Shown: positions 27,082 through 36,685, counted from the first letter of the stretch. The stretch is DNA of 61,722 nt from UBA4465 sp002292365 (GCA_943788615.1 CALSQY010000005.1:1-61722); one strand, 5' to 3'. The notes: generated by a model not told the origin, from the letters alone. A program made the numbers and translations.

Positions 27082-27582
27082 ATGAAGATATCAATGATCG
27101 CCGCCATGAGTACCAACCGAGTAATTGGTATAAACAATGACTTGCCTTGGCATTTGCCTGATGACTTCAAGTTCTTTCAAACTAAGACAAAAGGACATCA
27201 TGTACTCATGGGACGTAAGAATTATGAATCTTTACCTCCAAAATTTAGACCTCTTCCTAACAGAATCAATCTCATCATTACAAAAAACAATAAGTATCAA
27301 GCTGAAAACACATATATTTTTCATTCAGTTGAAAAGGCTATCGAATATGCTGAAATCCAGGGTGAACAAGAATTATTTATCATTGGTGGAGGAGAAATTT
27401 ACCAATTAGCACTACCCTATGCAGATACAATTTATCTAACTGAAGTCGATGCTTCTCTTGATGGTCATGCCTACTTCCCTGTTTTCGATAAACAAATTTT
27501 CAAAGAAACACTGCGATCACATCATGCTTCAGATGAACGCCATCTCTACAGCTTTAATTACGTAACTTATCAAAAAAAATAA
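27082..27582 (+). CDS. folA: dihydrofolate reductase
   Basis: This reduces dihydrofolate to tetrahydrofolate with NADPH, 166 residues. The start MKISMIAAMSTNRVIGINND is followed by LPWHLPDDFKFFQ, carrying the Trp and the catalytic Asp. The NADPH site is VLMGRKNYESL and IIGGGEIYQLALP. It follows fmt by 24 bases, a sensible one-carbon pair. Confidence 0.95.
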   Translation: MKISMIAAMSTNRVIGINNDLPWHLPDDFKFFQTKTKGHHVLMGRKNYESLPPKFRPLPNRINLIITKNNKYQAENTYIFHSVEKAIEYAEIQGEQELFIIGGGEIYQLALPYADTIYLTEVDASLDGHAYFPVFDKQIFKETLRSHHASDERHLYSFNYVTYQKK

Positions 27583-27608
27583 GAGAAAGAGAAAACGTGT
27601 AGACACCT

Positions 27609-28943
27609 CTAAATAGTTTGACCTTCTTTGTCGTATTCTTTTTTAATTGCATCAATAACATCTTTTTCCAAAACTTTACCATTACCCCTGTTGGCCGCTT
27701 GAATCGCACAATATCTCAAAACATTCAATATACTCCCCCCAGAGATCTCAAAATTATTGGCTATTTTGTCAAAATCAATATTTTCAATATCATACATTGA
27801 AAAATATTTTTCCCACAACTTAACCATCATGGATTGATCTGGTTTGGGAAAATAAACAATACTTTGAAATCTCCTTAGGAAAGCATCATCAATATTATCT
27901 TTAAAATTTGAAGCCAAAATAGCAATCCCATCAAAATCCTCAATCCGCTGGAGCAAATAAGAGACCTGTTGATTGGCAAACACATCATTACTGCTCTGTG
28001 TACTCATCCGCTTACTGAACAAAGCGTCAGCTTCATCAAAGAATAACAGCCACCCTTTATTCTCTGCAATTTTGAAAATATTAGCTAAGTTTTTTTCCGT
28101 TTCACCTATGAATTTTGAAACTACAGAGGATAAATCTACCCGATAAACATCTAGATTCTCACTTTTTCCAAGCAGTGCTGCAGTCATCGATTTACCGGTA
28201 CCAGGTGGACCATAAAAAAGGGCCCGATAGCCCTTTTTAAGATATTTTTGCAAATCAGCATTCCGCATGATTTCTTTTTCATTATTGATCCATGTCTTTA
28301 TATGATCAATATCTTTCAATAATTTAGGCTCAAAAATGGCATCACTCCATTCCAATCTTGTGGTCAAAAGTTGAGCGGGAAATGTAGGTGAAAATCTGGG
28401 TCTGTAAGGCTCATTTAATGTCAAATTCGACAAAAACTCTTTACTTACAATCAATTCTCCACTCCAAATAGGTTCATGTTCATTCGTAAATCCTATCGAG
28501 ATAGCATTTTGTTGAGCCAAAACATGTTCCTCTTCAAAGCATTTATATAAATCAAACCTACGTGTTAAGTCTGATCCTGCAACAATAAATGCCGCAGTTT
28601 CTCCTGTCGGCAAAAAACCAGTATGCTTTTCGCCTTTAACACCGCCGAATTCAGCATAATACTTGTCATACTGTTTATTTTTAGTGAAAAATATATCGAA
28701 AATAGAGGGTCTTAAATGGGGTGCCAAAGCGATGATCATTACCAAACGATCAATTTCACCTAGTCCATGATGACACGTGAATTGGGCGTAGTAAGAATTG
28801 TCTTTTTCTAGCTCAGGCATTAACGGTAAGTCACCTCCTGCTACTTGTTCGAAATAGTCTTTCAATCTATGGGATATGGTCTCTTCTAGCCATTCCAACT
28901 CTTTAGCTAGAGTTACTAAACTATTATTTAAAATTAAGTCCAC
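27609..28943 (-). CDS. AAA+ ATPase of the contractile-injection-system type
   Basis: This is a 444-residue protein with a non-conserved N-terminal half (about 1-200) and one AAA+ module. Walker A is YGPPGTGKSMTAAL (about 242-255) and Walker B is LLFFDEADALFSKR (about 297-310). Sensor and arginine-finger segments are VSYLLQRIEDFDGIAILASN and DDAFLRRFQSIVYFPKP. The core RVDLSSVVSKFIGETEKNLA and the LQRIEDFDG region closely match ATPases coded in extracellular contractile injection (eCIS) clusters. No tail, sheath or baseplate gene is present in the window, so the role of this copy is open. Confidence 0.75.
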   Translation of the reverse strand: MDLILNNSLVTLAKELEWLEETISHRLKDYFEQVAGGDLPLMPELEKDNSYYAQFTCHHGLGEIDRLVMIIALAPHLRPSIFDIFFTKNKQYDKYYAEFGGVKGEKHTGFLPTGETAAFIVAGSDLTRRFDLYKCFEEEHVLAQQNAISIGFTNEHEPIWSGELIVSKEFLSNLTLNEPYRPRFSPTFPAQLLTTRLEWSDAIFEPKLLKDIDHIKTWINNEKEIMRNADLQKYLKKGYRALFYGPPGTGKSMTAALLGKSENLDVYRVDLSSVVSKFIGETEKNLANIFKIAENKGWLLFFDEADALFSKRMSTQSSNDVFANQQVSYLLQRIEDFDGIAILASNFKDNIDDAFLRRFQSIVYFPKPDQSMMVKLWEKYFSMYDIENIDFDKIANNFEISGGSILNVLRYCAIQAANRGNGKVLEKDVIDAIKKEYDKEGQTI

Positions 28944-28969
28944 TATATAAATTTTATGTTTTGCGTACT

Positions 28970-28977
28970 TTTGTTAC
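28970..28977 (+). promoter_or_regulatory. TTTGTTAC box in the AAA gene upstream region
   Basis: One further copy of the box, in the 169-base gap between the divergent AAA ATPase and recombinase genes. It is the same variant as at 25491. It may belong to the control region or the left end of the second recombinase unit. Confidence 0.25.
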
Positions 28978-29056
28978 CAATTTTCATTATATTTGTATTG
29001 AATTCTTACATAATACGTTAATAAAATGTGATTTTTAGTTAATTATCAACGCAATA

Positions 29057-29083
29057 TTTGGTACGCTTTTGGTACTTTGGTAC
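29057..29083 (+). promoter_or_regulatory. three TTTGGTAC boxes upstream of the intact recombinase
   Basis: TTTGGTAC occurs three times at 29057, 29068 and 29076 (spacing 11 and 8), 30 bases before the recombinase ATG. The 8-base-spaced pair is repeated before the ruined recombinase at 17353-17368. Candidate binding sites for the multi-HTH regulator or arm-type recombinase sites. Confidence 0.5.
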
Positions 29084-29112
29084 TCATTTTTTTACAATTT
29101 AAATGATATAAA

Positions 29113-30522
29113 ATGATAAATGAAATAAAAAATAATATAGGTGTGAGCTTTTATTTAAAAAAAATGTCACAAGATGATTCGGTAAAAAAGAGAGCAGTTT
29201 ATGCAACGATAGCATTTGCTTCAACATCAGCAAAAATGAAAACAGGGTTAGTTTGTGAGGACCCTGAAACACAGTGGAGAAGAGGAATATTTGAGGGTAA
29301 AAAATTCAGTGAATACAACCTACAGCTACTCACAATTAAAAATAAAATGGAAGCCTTCGATACTCGTTTTTGTAAAAGTGCAACGCACATAAAAGATCTA
29401 TATAACGGAGTAAAGATGGAGGATATTCCAATGACTATTCTTGCTGTATTTGAAGAGAGTTTAGAGAGGAAAACCAACGTAAAAAAACATAAAGTAAGAT
29501 CCAGCACTTTAACCAATTTAAAATCGGCGGTTAATAAATTTAAAGCATGGATGAAGGAGACTCAAAGACCTGATTTTGGAGTCGTGCAAAGTCACCCCTA
29601 TAAACTCACTAATATGCTGATTGAAAGTTTTTACTCATGGAATCTTAAAAGAGTTCAAGAAGTAACCGCAAACAACCAAATTCTTCATCTTCATAACTTG
29701 TATGAAATGTATCACAAATCCCATTTTGGGAACCTTGAAGGTCTAATTGCAAACCCATTCAAGAATATAATAGCTGTAGAAAATGAACATATACGAGTCT
29801 CGAAAGCATTGGATAGAGATATAAATTGGACGTGGATCGAGAAGATTGAAAACTTGAAGTATGAATTACCTAAGGGTGTTGTTATAAACAAGGTTGACCT
29901 TTGGGATGACTATTGGAAAAAGAAAGGGAAACACAATCCTGATTATAAAGCAGTTAGTAAGGAAAAATTTAGATTATTAACTCTAATTCTAGCATACTCA
30001 GGTTTATCTTTTGCTGAACTAGGAAAAGCCGATGTTCTAAGCATGAATAGAACTATGGATGGTGGTAAAGTTTTGTCAGGACGACGAGTTAAAACAAACC
30101 AAATCTATACCATCCCAGTAACAGGTAAATTAGAGGAATTGATTAATAAACTTGGTCCGCTACCTTGGCAACCTTTTGTAGATGACAATCTCGTAGTAAA
30201 CTACAATACAAAATCTAGTAAGTATATGATTTTTAGTAAATATATGGATAGGGTTTTAACCAAACATATTGGATGGGATGAAGACCATACATTAACTCCT
30301 CATAGGTTAAGACATACATTTGCTATGAGACAACTGAATCACTTTGGATTCTCACTTATGGTGGTTGCAAGAATGCTGGGAGATACTGAACAAACGGTTA
30401 GAAAAAATTATGCAGACCATAATGATGATGCCATAGCAAAAGCCTTCAATGAAGAGATGGCAAAATTCATTAAAAAGCAGAAGGAAAAAGATGACAATTC
30501 AGAGGGTGAAGTAGCCGTATAA
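29113..30522 (+). CDS. tyrosine recombinase (IntDOT-like integrase)
   Basis: This is a 469-residue site-specific recombinase that would integrate and excise an element. It has an N-terminal arm-binding part, a core-binding SAM-like domain (about 120-230), and a C-terminal catalytic domain. In SGLSFAELGK (about 296-305) the usual first Arg is replaced by Ser, as in Bacteroidota IntDOT. The beta-hairpin Lys is in GRRVKTNQIYTIPV. HRLRHTFAMRQLNHF starts at residue 397. The nucleophile Tyr is residue 433 in VRKNYAD. Asp 424 stands where His/Trp is usual (MLGDTEQT). A multi-HTH regulator follows. An upstream box array is shared with a ruined paralogue. Confidence 0.88.
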   Translation: MINEIKNNIGVSFYLKKMSQDDSVKKRAVYATIAFASTSAKMKTGLVCEDPETQWRRGIFEGKKFSEYNLQLLTIKNKMEAFDTRFCKSATHIKDLYNGVKMEDIPMTILAVFEESLERKTNVKKHKVRSSTLTNLKSAVNKFKAWMKETQRPDFGVVQSHPYKLTNMLIESFYSWNLKRVQEVTANNQILHLHNLYEMYHKSHFGNLEGLIANPFKNIIAVENEHIRVSKALDRDINWTWIEKIENLKYELPKGVVINKVDLWDDYWKKKGKHNPDYKAVSKEKFRLLTLILAYSGLSFAELGKADVLSMNRTMDGGKVLSGRRVKTNQIYTIPVTGKLEELINKLGPLPWQPFVDDNLVVNYNTKSSKYMIFSKYMDRVLTKHIGWDEDHTLTPHRLRHTFAMRQLNHFGFSLMVVARMLGDTEQTVRKNYADHNDDAIAKAFNEEMAKFIKKQKEKDDNSEGEVAV

Positions 30523-30637
30523 TAACGTAGTCTCCTCTAAAAGGAGGAGCTACATTTTTTAATTACGTTGTTAATAAACAACAAAAGTTTGGATTTAACT
30601 ATCTATTAAAATAGATTTATAATATAACCTGAAACTA

Positions 30638-31510
30638 ATGACAGACATAACTACTAACGAAACTCCAAATACTCGACTAGCCAACCTTATAAAAGAGCTT
30701 GGTTCAACCGATACAACTATAGCGAAAGCGATTGCTGTAGTTACTGGAAAATCTATTTCAAAGACCAGCGTTGCTACCCATATGCCTGATGGTGGAAACA
30801 AGAAAATAAAAGATGACTTTTTTAAAACCATAGGTGATGCACTCCCCTTTCTTAATGCCCAGTGGCTAAAGACTGGCAAAGGTCAGATGTTAAAGGATTG
30901 GTCTTCAAAGCAACAGAACGATTTCATTTTAAAATCTAAATGGTATTCAAATCTACCTGCGAAGAGTGAGCCTTACGATGAGAAGAAATATGCTAATCTT
31001 TATCTTGAGGCTAGAGAGATTATAAAAGCAACATCTAGGTGGGATTCTCAGGACAAGATTAAAAAAGAACTAAAAGCTACTTCCTTTAAAGACATCTTAA
31101 AGGCAATGTTTAAATCAACCTACTCCTCGGGTACCCTTAGAGTAGATGTTGATAGAGATCTTTGTAATAGGTTTAAGGAGATTAGGATGTTGTCAGATCC
31201 AAAACAATCTCAGCAACAATTTGCAGATAAACTAGGTGTTATGAGAGCCATGATAACTTCAATAGAAAGTTGGAGACAAAACCCATCGCATCACCTAATG
31301 GTTCGTATGTGGGAGCAATTATCAACTCCAACTAAGGAACTTAATTTCAAGTGGCTCCACACTGGTGATGGTAAAATGTTTATCTCTTCCAGCGGAGGCT
31401 CTGACGAAGCCAAGAATCTTAAGATAAAGGAACTGGAAGCTCAATTAGATAAGAAGGAACAAATCATTGATATGATGCTGACAGCACAGGGTCAGAGGTT
31501 CTCGCATTAA
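30638..31510 (+). CDS. double-HTH regulator with C-terminal coiled coil
   Basis: This is a 290-residue relative of 18937-20082. It has two HTH units ending in LNAQWLKTGKGQML and LNFKWLHTGDGKMF. The second starts DLCNRFKEIR and has SQQQFADKLGVMRAMITSIE, an XRE-like helix pair. A charged coiled coil follows (about 262-283), with LKIKELEAQLDKKEQIIDMM. Compared with the relative one HTH unit is missing. It follows the recombinase by 115 bases. By position it is the likely repressor or directionality regulator. DNA binding is inferred from motif spacing. Confidence 0.75.
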   Translation: MTDITTNETPNTRLANLIKELGSTDTTIAKAIAVVTGKSISKTSVATHMPDGGNKKIKDDFFKTIGDALPFLNAQWLKTGKGQMLKDWSSKQQNDFILKSKWYSNLPAKSEPYDEKKYANLYLEAREIIKATSRWDSQDKIKKELKATSFKDILKAMFKSTYSSGTLRVDVDRDLCNRFKEIRMLSDPKQSQQQFADKLGVMRAMITSIESWRQNPSHHLMVRMWEQLSTPTKELNFKWLHTGDGKMFISSSGGSDEAKNLKIKELEAQLDKKEQIIDMMLTAQGQRFSH

Positions 31511-31524
31511 AGGAATAAATTATA

Positions 31525-31579
31525 AAACTCAAAACCTCATTTAGACATATCTAGGTGAGGTTTTTTTTCGTTTGAGTTT
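31525..31579 (+). terminator. strong terminator after the double-HTH regulator
   Basis: A long inverted repeat (AAACTCAAAACCTCA with TGAGGTTTTTTTTCG...GAGTTT) with a T-run. It shares AAACCTCATTTA with the terminator at 20105 and ends the second recombinase-regulator unit. Confidence 0.7.
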
Positions 31580-31593
31580 ACAATGGGGTTGGG

Positions 31594-31609
31594 AATCAAA
31601 ATAGGTTTT
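31594..31609 (+). repeat. dispersed repeat R18 (AATCAAAATAGGTTTT), first copy
   Basis: This 16-base part of the 18-base repeat is followed by CAACTCCTAT. It lies just after the second recombinase unit and before the recombinase fragment and RM locus. See also 41574, 44028, 48863, 51101 and 57120; all copies are on the same strand. Confidence 0.6.
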
Positions 31610-31698
31610 CAACTCCTATCGAATACCTATATAAAGTAATCTACACCTCAAGCAGAGCGGTCAATCGTCAGACAACCCCATAGTTTTAACGCTACAAA

Positions 31699-31974
31699 CT
31701 CCCATTCATTGCTGAGCAGAAGTACAATAAAGCCATCAAAACATTTCTTAAAGAACTCAAGTTTGATCGGATCATTGAAAGCGAAAACGCTGCTCCCTTA
31801 CATGAGGTATGTACCTCCCATACCGCTCGGAAAACTTTTCATTCCTATGCTATCAATACATTACATCTGAGTGCCACCGAAGTATCCAAAATCACAGGCA
31901 CTTCTCCTGAGACAATAAACAAGCATTATGCAGGAGCAGATATTGAGGAGATTGCAAAGAAGATGAGGGGGTGA
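31699..31974 (+). pseudogene. 3' fragment of a second type of tyrosine recombinase
   Basis: The frame LPFIAEQKYNKAIKTFLKEL continues to the catalytic HTARKTFHSYAINTLHLSA. It then runs to ITGTSPETINKHYAGADIEE and a stop. These are the HxxR box and nucleophile Tyr of a recombinase. The upstream half is missing. The residues differ from the integrase at 29113, so it stems from another element. Its left junction (CCCCATAGTTTTAACGCTAC) recurs with one change at 48177-48196. Confidence 0.75.
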
Positions 31975-32002
31975 TAATAATTTTATTAATCGAACATTAT
32001 AT

Positions 32003-32733
32003 TTAATATCCCCAATCATTATGTACGATTGGGAGATTGTTTAATTCATTTCTGTGAAGCCTCCATTTGGGCATAAATTCATTCATTAAAGTTATGAATC
32101 TGATCATTGTGATTTCTTTCATGTAGATGAACCAGCTCATGCACCAAAATATACTCCAGACAAATGGTGGTTTCTTTGCCAACTCGAGATTTAGCCAAAT
32201 TCTTTTGGCATCTACATTACATGCACCCCATTTCGTTTTCATTTGCTTCACACCCCAATCATTACGTTTTACCCCTATAACTTTTTCCCATTTTTCAATT
32301 AAGGGTGGAATTTGAATTTTAGTTGTTTGCGGTACCACTCTTTCATTACTCTAGCCTTATCTTCAAGTAGCTCGCTCCTTTAGGAACTTTAAAGCTTATC
32401 TTTTTGGTTCCGTTTACATAGACTTTACTATAACCTTCCTGCTTCTTTAACTTCTAGGATGTATCTTTTGCCCTGGAAGAAATGACTTTCTCCCGATACA
32501 TAATCACGCTTTTGTTTCTCTGGCTTGTTCTTTAAAGTTTTTAACGTGTTTTTTTATCCACCCTAGCTTACTAATGGCAAATAACCTAAGTACTTCCTCG
32601 TCTGTTTTTTGAGGCACTGCCAATCGTATCCTTCCATGGGAGGGTATACAGCCAAATGCATGTTCTTGATATCTTTTCTAACAACATCAATCTCTACATT
32701 GGCAATTTGTAATATTTCAGGATTAATACTCAC
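32003..32733 (-). pseudogene. YgjP/DUF45-type (SprT-like) metallopeptidase gene, frameshifted
   Basis: Starting at a GTG (32733) that overlaps the hsdR end, the frames give INPEILQIANVEIDVVRKDI and AVYPP, then KRDYVSGESHFFQGKRYILE, then WGACNVDAKRIWLNLELA. The zinc motif HELVH appears in LVHELVHLHERNHND, but in a different frame from its neighbours. The tail FMPKWRLHRNELNNLP follows in the first frame. Several frameshifts therefore break it, including one on each side of the active site. Such peptidases are often encoded with type I restriction genes, which fits this position. Confidence 0.8.
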
Positions 32734-35700
32734 TTTGTGCTTTTATAATATCCATTAATTCCATAGTCTTTTGAGGGTCATTAATAATCTTATTCACCTC
32801 TATGCGAAGCTTCTTCTCTTTAATGCCTCCATCACGCCACCCATCAAGTTTATTGTAACGCACTGCTTCATCCAAACTAAGAGATAACTCTTCATTTGTC
32901 AAGATTGTCATACAATGCCTGCTTTGCCTTTGATTTATATTGGTTGGGTAAGATACATTACTGCAGGATCAGTGACATCTTTAGCCAGCTGTTTTATTTT
33001 CTCTAAATAATCTTGAATAGTCTAAGGTTTCTTGTTTTCTTTCTTGTATAAGTTCATTCAGTAAGCACAGACATTTTCTCGTAATACTTTGGATTGGTTT
33101 GAGATTCTTCATTGATAACTTTTCTAACATTGTTCTCAATGGTTTCTGCTACTGCTGTCTTGTCTACCTTTCTTTTGCTCTTCTGGTGTGCCTGCTATCT
33201 CATCTCCTAATTTCACAATTAAATCTACCAATGACTTATTTTCAAAGTCTGAAATTTTCGTACTTGATTGGCATCCAATACATATCCATTAACTGACGCA
33301 TTCCAGGCTCAAAGCGTTTAAAGTCTAAGATAATCTCCACTGGCTTGCTTAATAGTTTCTCTTAAGTCTGAGTAGTACTGTACTTGCCTCTTTTATTTTA
33401 TTGGCTTCTGCATTCAGAGTACTCCAACTTGTGCATTTCATTAGCTACATTGGAATAGGCTCGTATTAATTTACTACTGCCTTGTATAAGCCTACTCTTT
33501 TTTCTTCTGTGTCTTTTATATCATTGGGTTTTCTGTATTGCCACAGAAAGAATTTATATAGTTGGCTCATCCTTTGGATGTACTGGCTCACACAGTGCAA
33601 TTAGAGCCTCTAGAGCTGTTTCAAGACGCTCCTTGCTTTCTGTATGTCTGTCTTTTAGTAATCCTTTTACATCATCCTCATCATAATTGTCAAATGCTTG
33701 AGAGGTATAATCTGTGATGGATCTTTGTAAGCTCTTGAATAATCTTTATAATCTATGATATAACCATAATCCTTCCCTTCTTTATCTACTCTGTTTACAC
33801 GGCATATCGCCTGGAATAAGCCATGGTCTTGCATGCTTTTGTCTATATAAAGGTAGGTAGCAGATGGTGCGTCAAAGCCTGTTAAAGTTTGTCTACCACA
33901 ATTAAGAGCTTCATTTTACTTGGCTCTTTAATGAACTTTGCTTTTGCTTCAGCCTCAAACTCATCAGTAGATTTACCATTGAGCATTTTGGTATATACCT
34001 CATACTTCAAAGTTTATCCGTCGGATTATCCTTCTCCTGTTTCTTCTCCTTTTAAATCACCATAATGGGGTTCATAAGAGGTGATGATAGCACATTCTTT
34101 AAACCCAGATTCTGAAATAACTCATAATATTTACAAGCCTGATATACTGAACCAGAAACCAACATGGCATTTCCTTCTCCTGTGGAGAGCCTTGGTTTTA
34201 CTTTAAAATCTTTTATGATATCAAAGACTATTTTCTCTAGCCTTGATTTAGAACCCAATACCTTTTGCATGGTTCCCCACCGTTTTTTAAGCTCTACCTT
34301 GGCAACATCTGTAAGTCCTTTAGTTTCAGCTTCAAACCACTGGTCTATGCTTTGTTGGTCTGTTACAAATTGCTCTACATCTCTGGCTTCATAGAGTAAA
34401 TCCAGTACCACACCATCTGCAACGGCTTCATCAAATTTGTATGGATTACCTATGTATGGCCCAAATATTTCAATGGACTTTTGCTTGTCTTTTTTGAGTA
34501 GTGGAGTTCCCGTATATCCAATAAATAAGGCATCGGGTAAGATCATCTTCATCGCATCGTGCAGCTTCCCAGACTGGGTGCGATGACATTCATCTACAAA
34601 GACATAAATATCTCCTTTGCTTTAAAATCACTTCCTAAGACTTTCTTTTAGTTCTTCTATAAAGAGTCATAATCACCATCTTCGATTTTCTACCAAATTT
34701 ATGCACCAAGGCTACAACCAACATTTCTGTTTTTTGGTTTAATACACTGATTAAGTCTCTACCGCTTTTGGTTCTATATATGTTTTCATCAACACCTGTA
34801 AATAGCTTTTGGATTTGATCATCCAGCTCTTCACGATCAGTAATAATAAGCACACGGCTATCTTTTACATTTTCACGTATCCACTTGGTGAGCCATACCA
34901 TGGTAAGTGACTTTCCAGAACCTTGGGTATGCCATAATATTCCTCCTTGTTTGGTTCTTACATTGGTTTGAGCTGCTTTAATTCCAAAGTATTGATTCGG
35001 TCGGCATAGTTTTTTAACTCCCTTATCAAAGACCACAAAGTCATGAATCAGCTCTAATAATCTGGTTTTTTCACAAAGTTGATAGATGTGCTTATCTAAT
35101 ACATATTCAAAGTCTTTATCCGTTCTTCTTTCCAAGTTAGAGAAATACTTCTCTGGTGTTTCTATGGTTCCATAACGAATGCCTTGCGATCATTTCCTGC
35201 TAATACCAACTGCATTGTGGTAAAGAACTTAGGGATAAACTCATCTTTTTGATTGTCTAGGTTTTGACGAATGCCTTGCTTCTACACCAACCTTACTACG
35301 CTTTAACTCAATACCCCTAATGCAATTCCATTGACATAGATAACCACATCTGGGCGTTTGGTATGCTTCCCTTGTACAGTAACTTCTTCTGCTACGGCAA
35401 ATTGATTGCTCTCTACATCTTTCCAATCGATGAGCCAAACGGTTTCTTTGGGTTGTCCTAATTCTTCTCGAACCGTAACGCCATAACGAAGTAGATGATA
35501 AACTTCTTTATTGGCTTCATATAAGCCATTGGATAAGTTGCTGGCTGCTTTTACCAGTTTATCAATAGCTTTATGAGATTGATCAGCAGAATAGCCCTCT
35601 CTTAAAAGGTAGTCCATTAAAACATTCCTCTTCTATAGGCTTGAGTGCGCACTTCTTCTTCCCAATCACCCAAGTAGGTGTATCCTAATTCGGTTTGAAA

Positions 35701-35757
35701 TAACTGAATTACTCTGTCTTGAGATGCCCTCTCGGATTTGCCAATACCTTTACTCAT
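32723..35757 (-). pseudogene. hsdR: type I restriction enzyme R subunit (HsdR), broken
   Basis: This was the motor and nuclease subunit of a type I restriction system. Pieces in order: MSKGIGKSERASQDRVIQLF at the ATG in 35757, MDYLLREGYSADQSHKAID, and the nuclease-domain segment KRPDVVIYVNGIAL. The helicase Walker A GILWHTQGSGKSLTM lies near 34926. Then come DECHRTQSGKLHDAM, FIGYTGTPLLKKDK, and helicase motif VI as FQAICRVNRVDKEGK near 33800. The C-terminal part ends MELMDIIKAQSEY. Frame changes and stops are numerous throughout, so no functional protein can be made. Confidence 0.88.
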
Positions 35758-35758
35758 C

Positions 35759-36685
35759 TCATCCTTTAAATAGATTAAAACTTACTTGATATCTATAGAA
35801 CTCAATATTATTAGTCACCGATAATGCTCTTTTAATTTTTAGGTCATCCTCCAAACCAATGATCGCACCTTTGACGACCTGATCAGCTTCGGCTAATTCA
35901 TCTTTGACATAACCCATATACCTTTGAATCTGTCCAACGACATTATCACTCACACGCCCTTTTTTAAGTTCTACAACCAACAAGGTTTTTTTGTCTTTAC
36001 TAATCGCTAAGATATCTAATGGACCTGTATCTGTTTGATACTGCTTGCCGACAAGTTCGCCATCTTCTTGAAATATCTCATAATCTATACCTAGTTCAGT
36101 TTGTGCCCAATTTTTTACTAAGAAATCCTCTAAGTGAGCTTCTAATGCAAATACAGAGGGGTCCTCAATGGTGTTATCAGTAGAAATGATTGTTGGTGGC
36201 TTCTTCCCATCGATTAATCTTTCAATTTCCTCTGCATACTGCGAAATATAGCTTGTAGTCCCTCCTGATCCAGAAGAATTTTTTAATTCTTGGGACATGG
36301 CGTTTCTTTCAATTACCACGGGGTACCATTTGACATTTCTTCTATGAAAAAGGATTTCTCCAGGTTTGTAATAGTAACTAGAATCTACCTCCCCCACGTA
36401 ATAATTTCCCTGACCATCTGGGCAAATAACAACATCCCCTTTGTTGAATCCTTTGCATATAGTCCATAGCATACCACATGCTAATCCTGCTGCTATTTTA
36501 CTTTTCTCTGGATTAGAATCTAACCAAACGGACTTATACTGAGCATTAAAATCTCTCCAATTATCTGGTAATTTATGCGTAAGGTCCTCTTGAATATCAA
36601 AATCAGCACCGATGAAGTTGCCGTTATAACATTCATCTGCATATACACTTTTCGCTCCAAGCATTACTCTTATATATTGTCTCAT
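35759..36685 (-). CDS. PDDEXK nuclease (NucS/DUF91-like C-terminal domain) in the hsd operon
   Basis: This is a complete 308-residue gene inside an otherwise ruined operon. The C-terminal half (about 170-308) is a NucS/DUF91-like nuclease domain. ALEAHLEDFLVKNWAQTELG leads to TGPLDILAISKDKKTLLVVE and LKKGR, which carries the D...ExK catalytic pattern, then VVGQIQRYMGYVKDEL. The N-terminal half (about 1-130, with GLACGMLWTICKGFNKGDVV and YYVGEVDSSYYYKPG) looks like a small beta-barrel reader module and is not one I can name. Its ATG overlaps the hsdS stop (ATGA), and hsdR starts 1 base after its stop. Confidence 0.8.
   Translation of the reverse strand: MRQYIRVMLGAKSVYADECYNGNFIGADFDIQEDLTHKLPDNWRDFNAQYKSVWLDSNPEKSKIAAGLACGMLWTICKGFNKGDVVICPDGQGNYYVGEVDSSYYYKPGEILFHRRNVKWYPVVIERNAMSQELKNSSGSGGTTSYISQYAEEIERLIDGKKPPTIISTDNTIEDPSVFALEAHLEDFLVKNWAQTELGIDYEIFQEDGELVGKQYQTDTGPLDILAISKDKKTLLVVELKKGRVSDNVVGQIQRYMGYVKDELAEADQVVKGAIIGLEDDLKIKRALSVTNNIEFYRYQVSFNLFKG

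Noticed and set aside
27609..31510. A contractile injection or phage-tail cluster
   Set aside because: Only the ATPase matches; no sheath, tube, spike or baseplate gene is present within the window.
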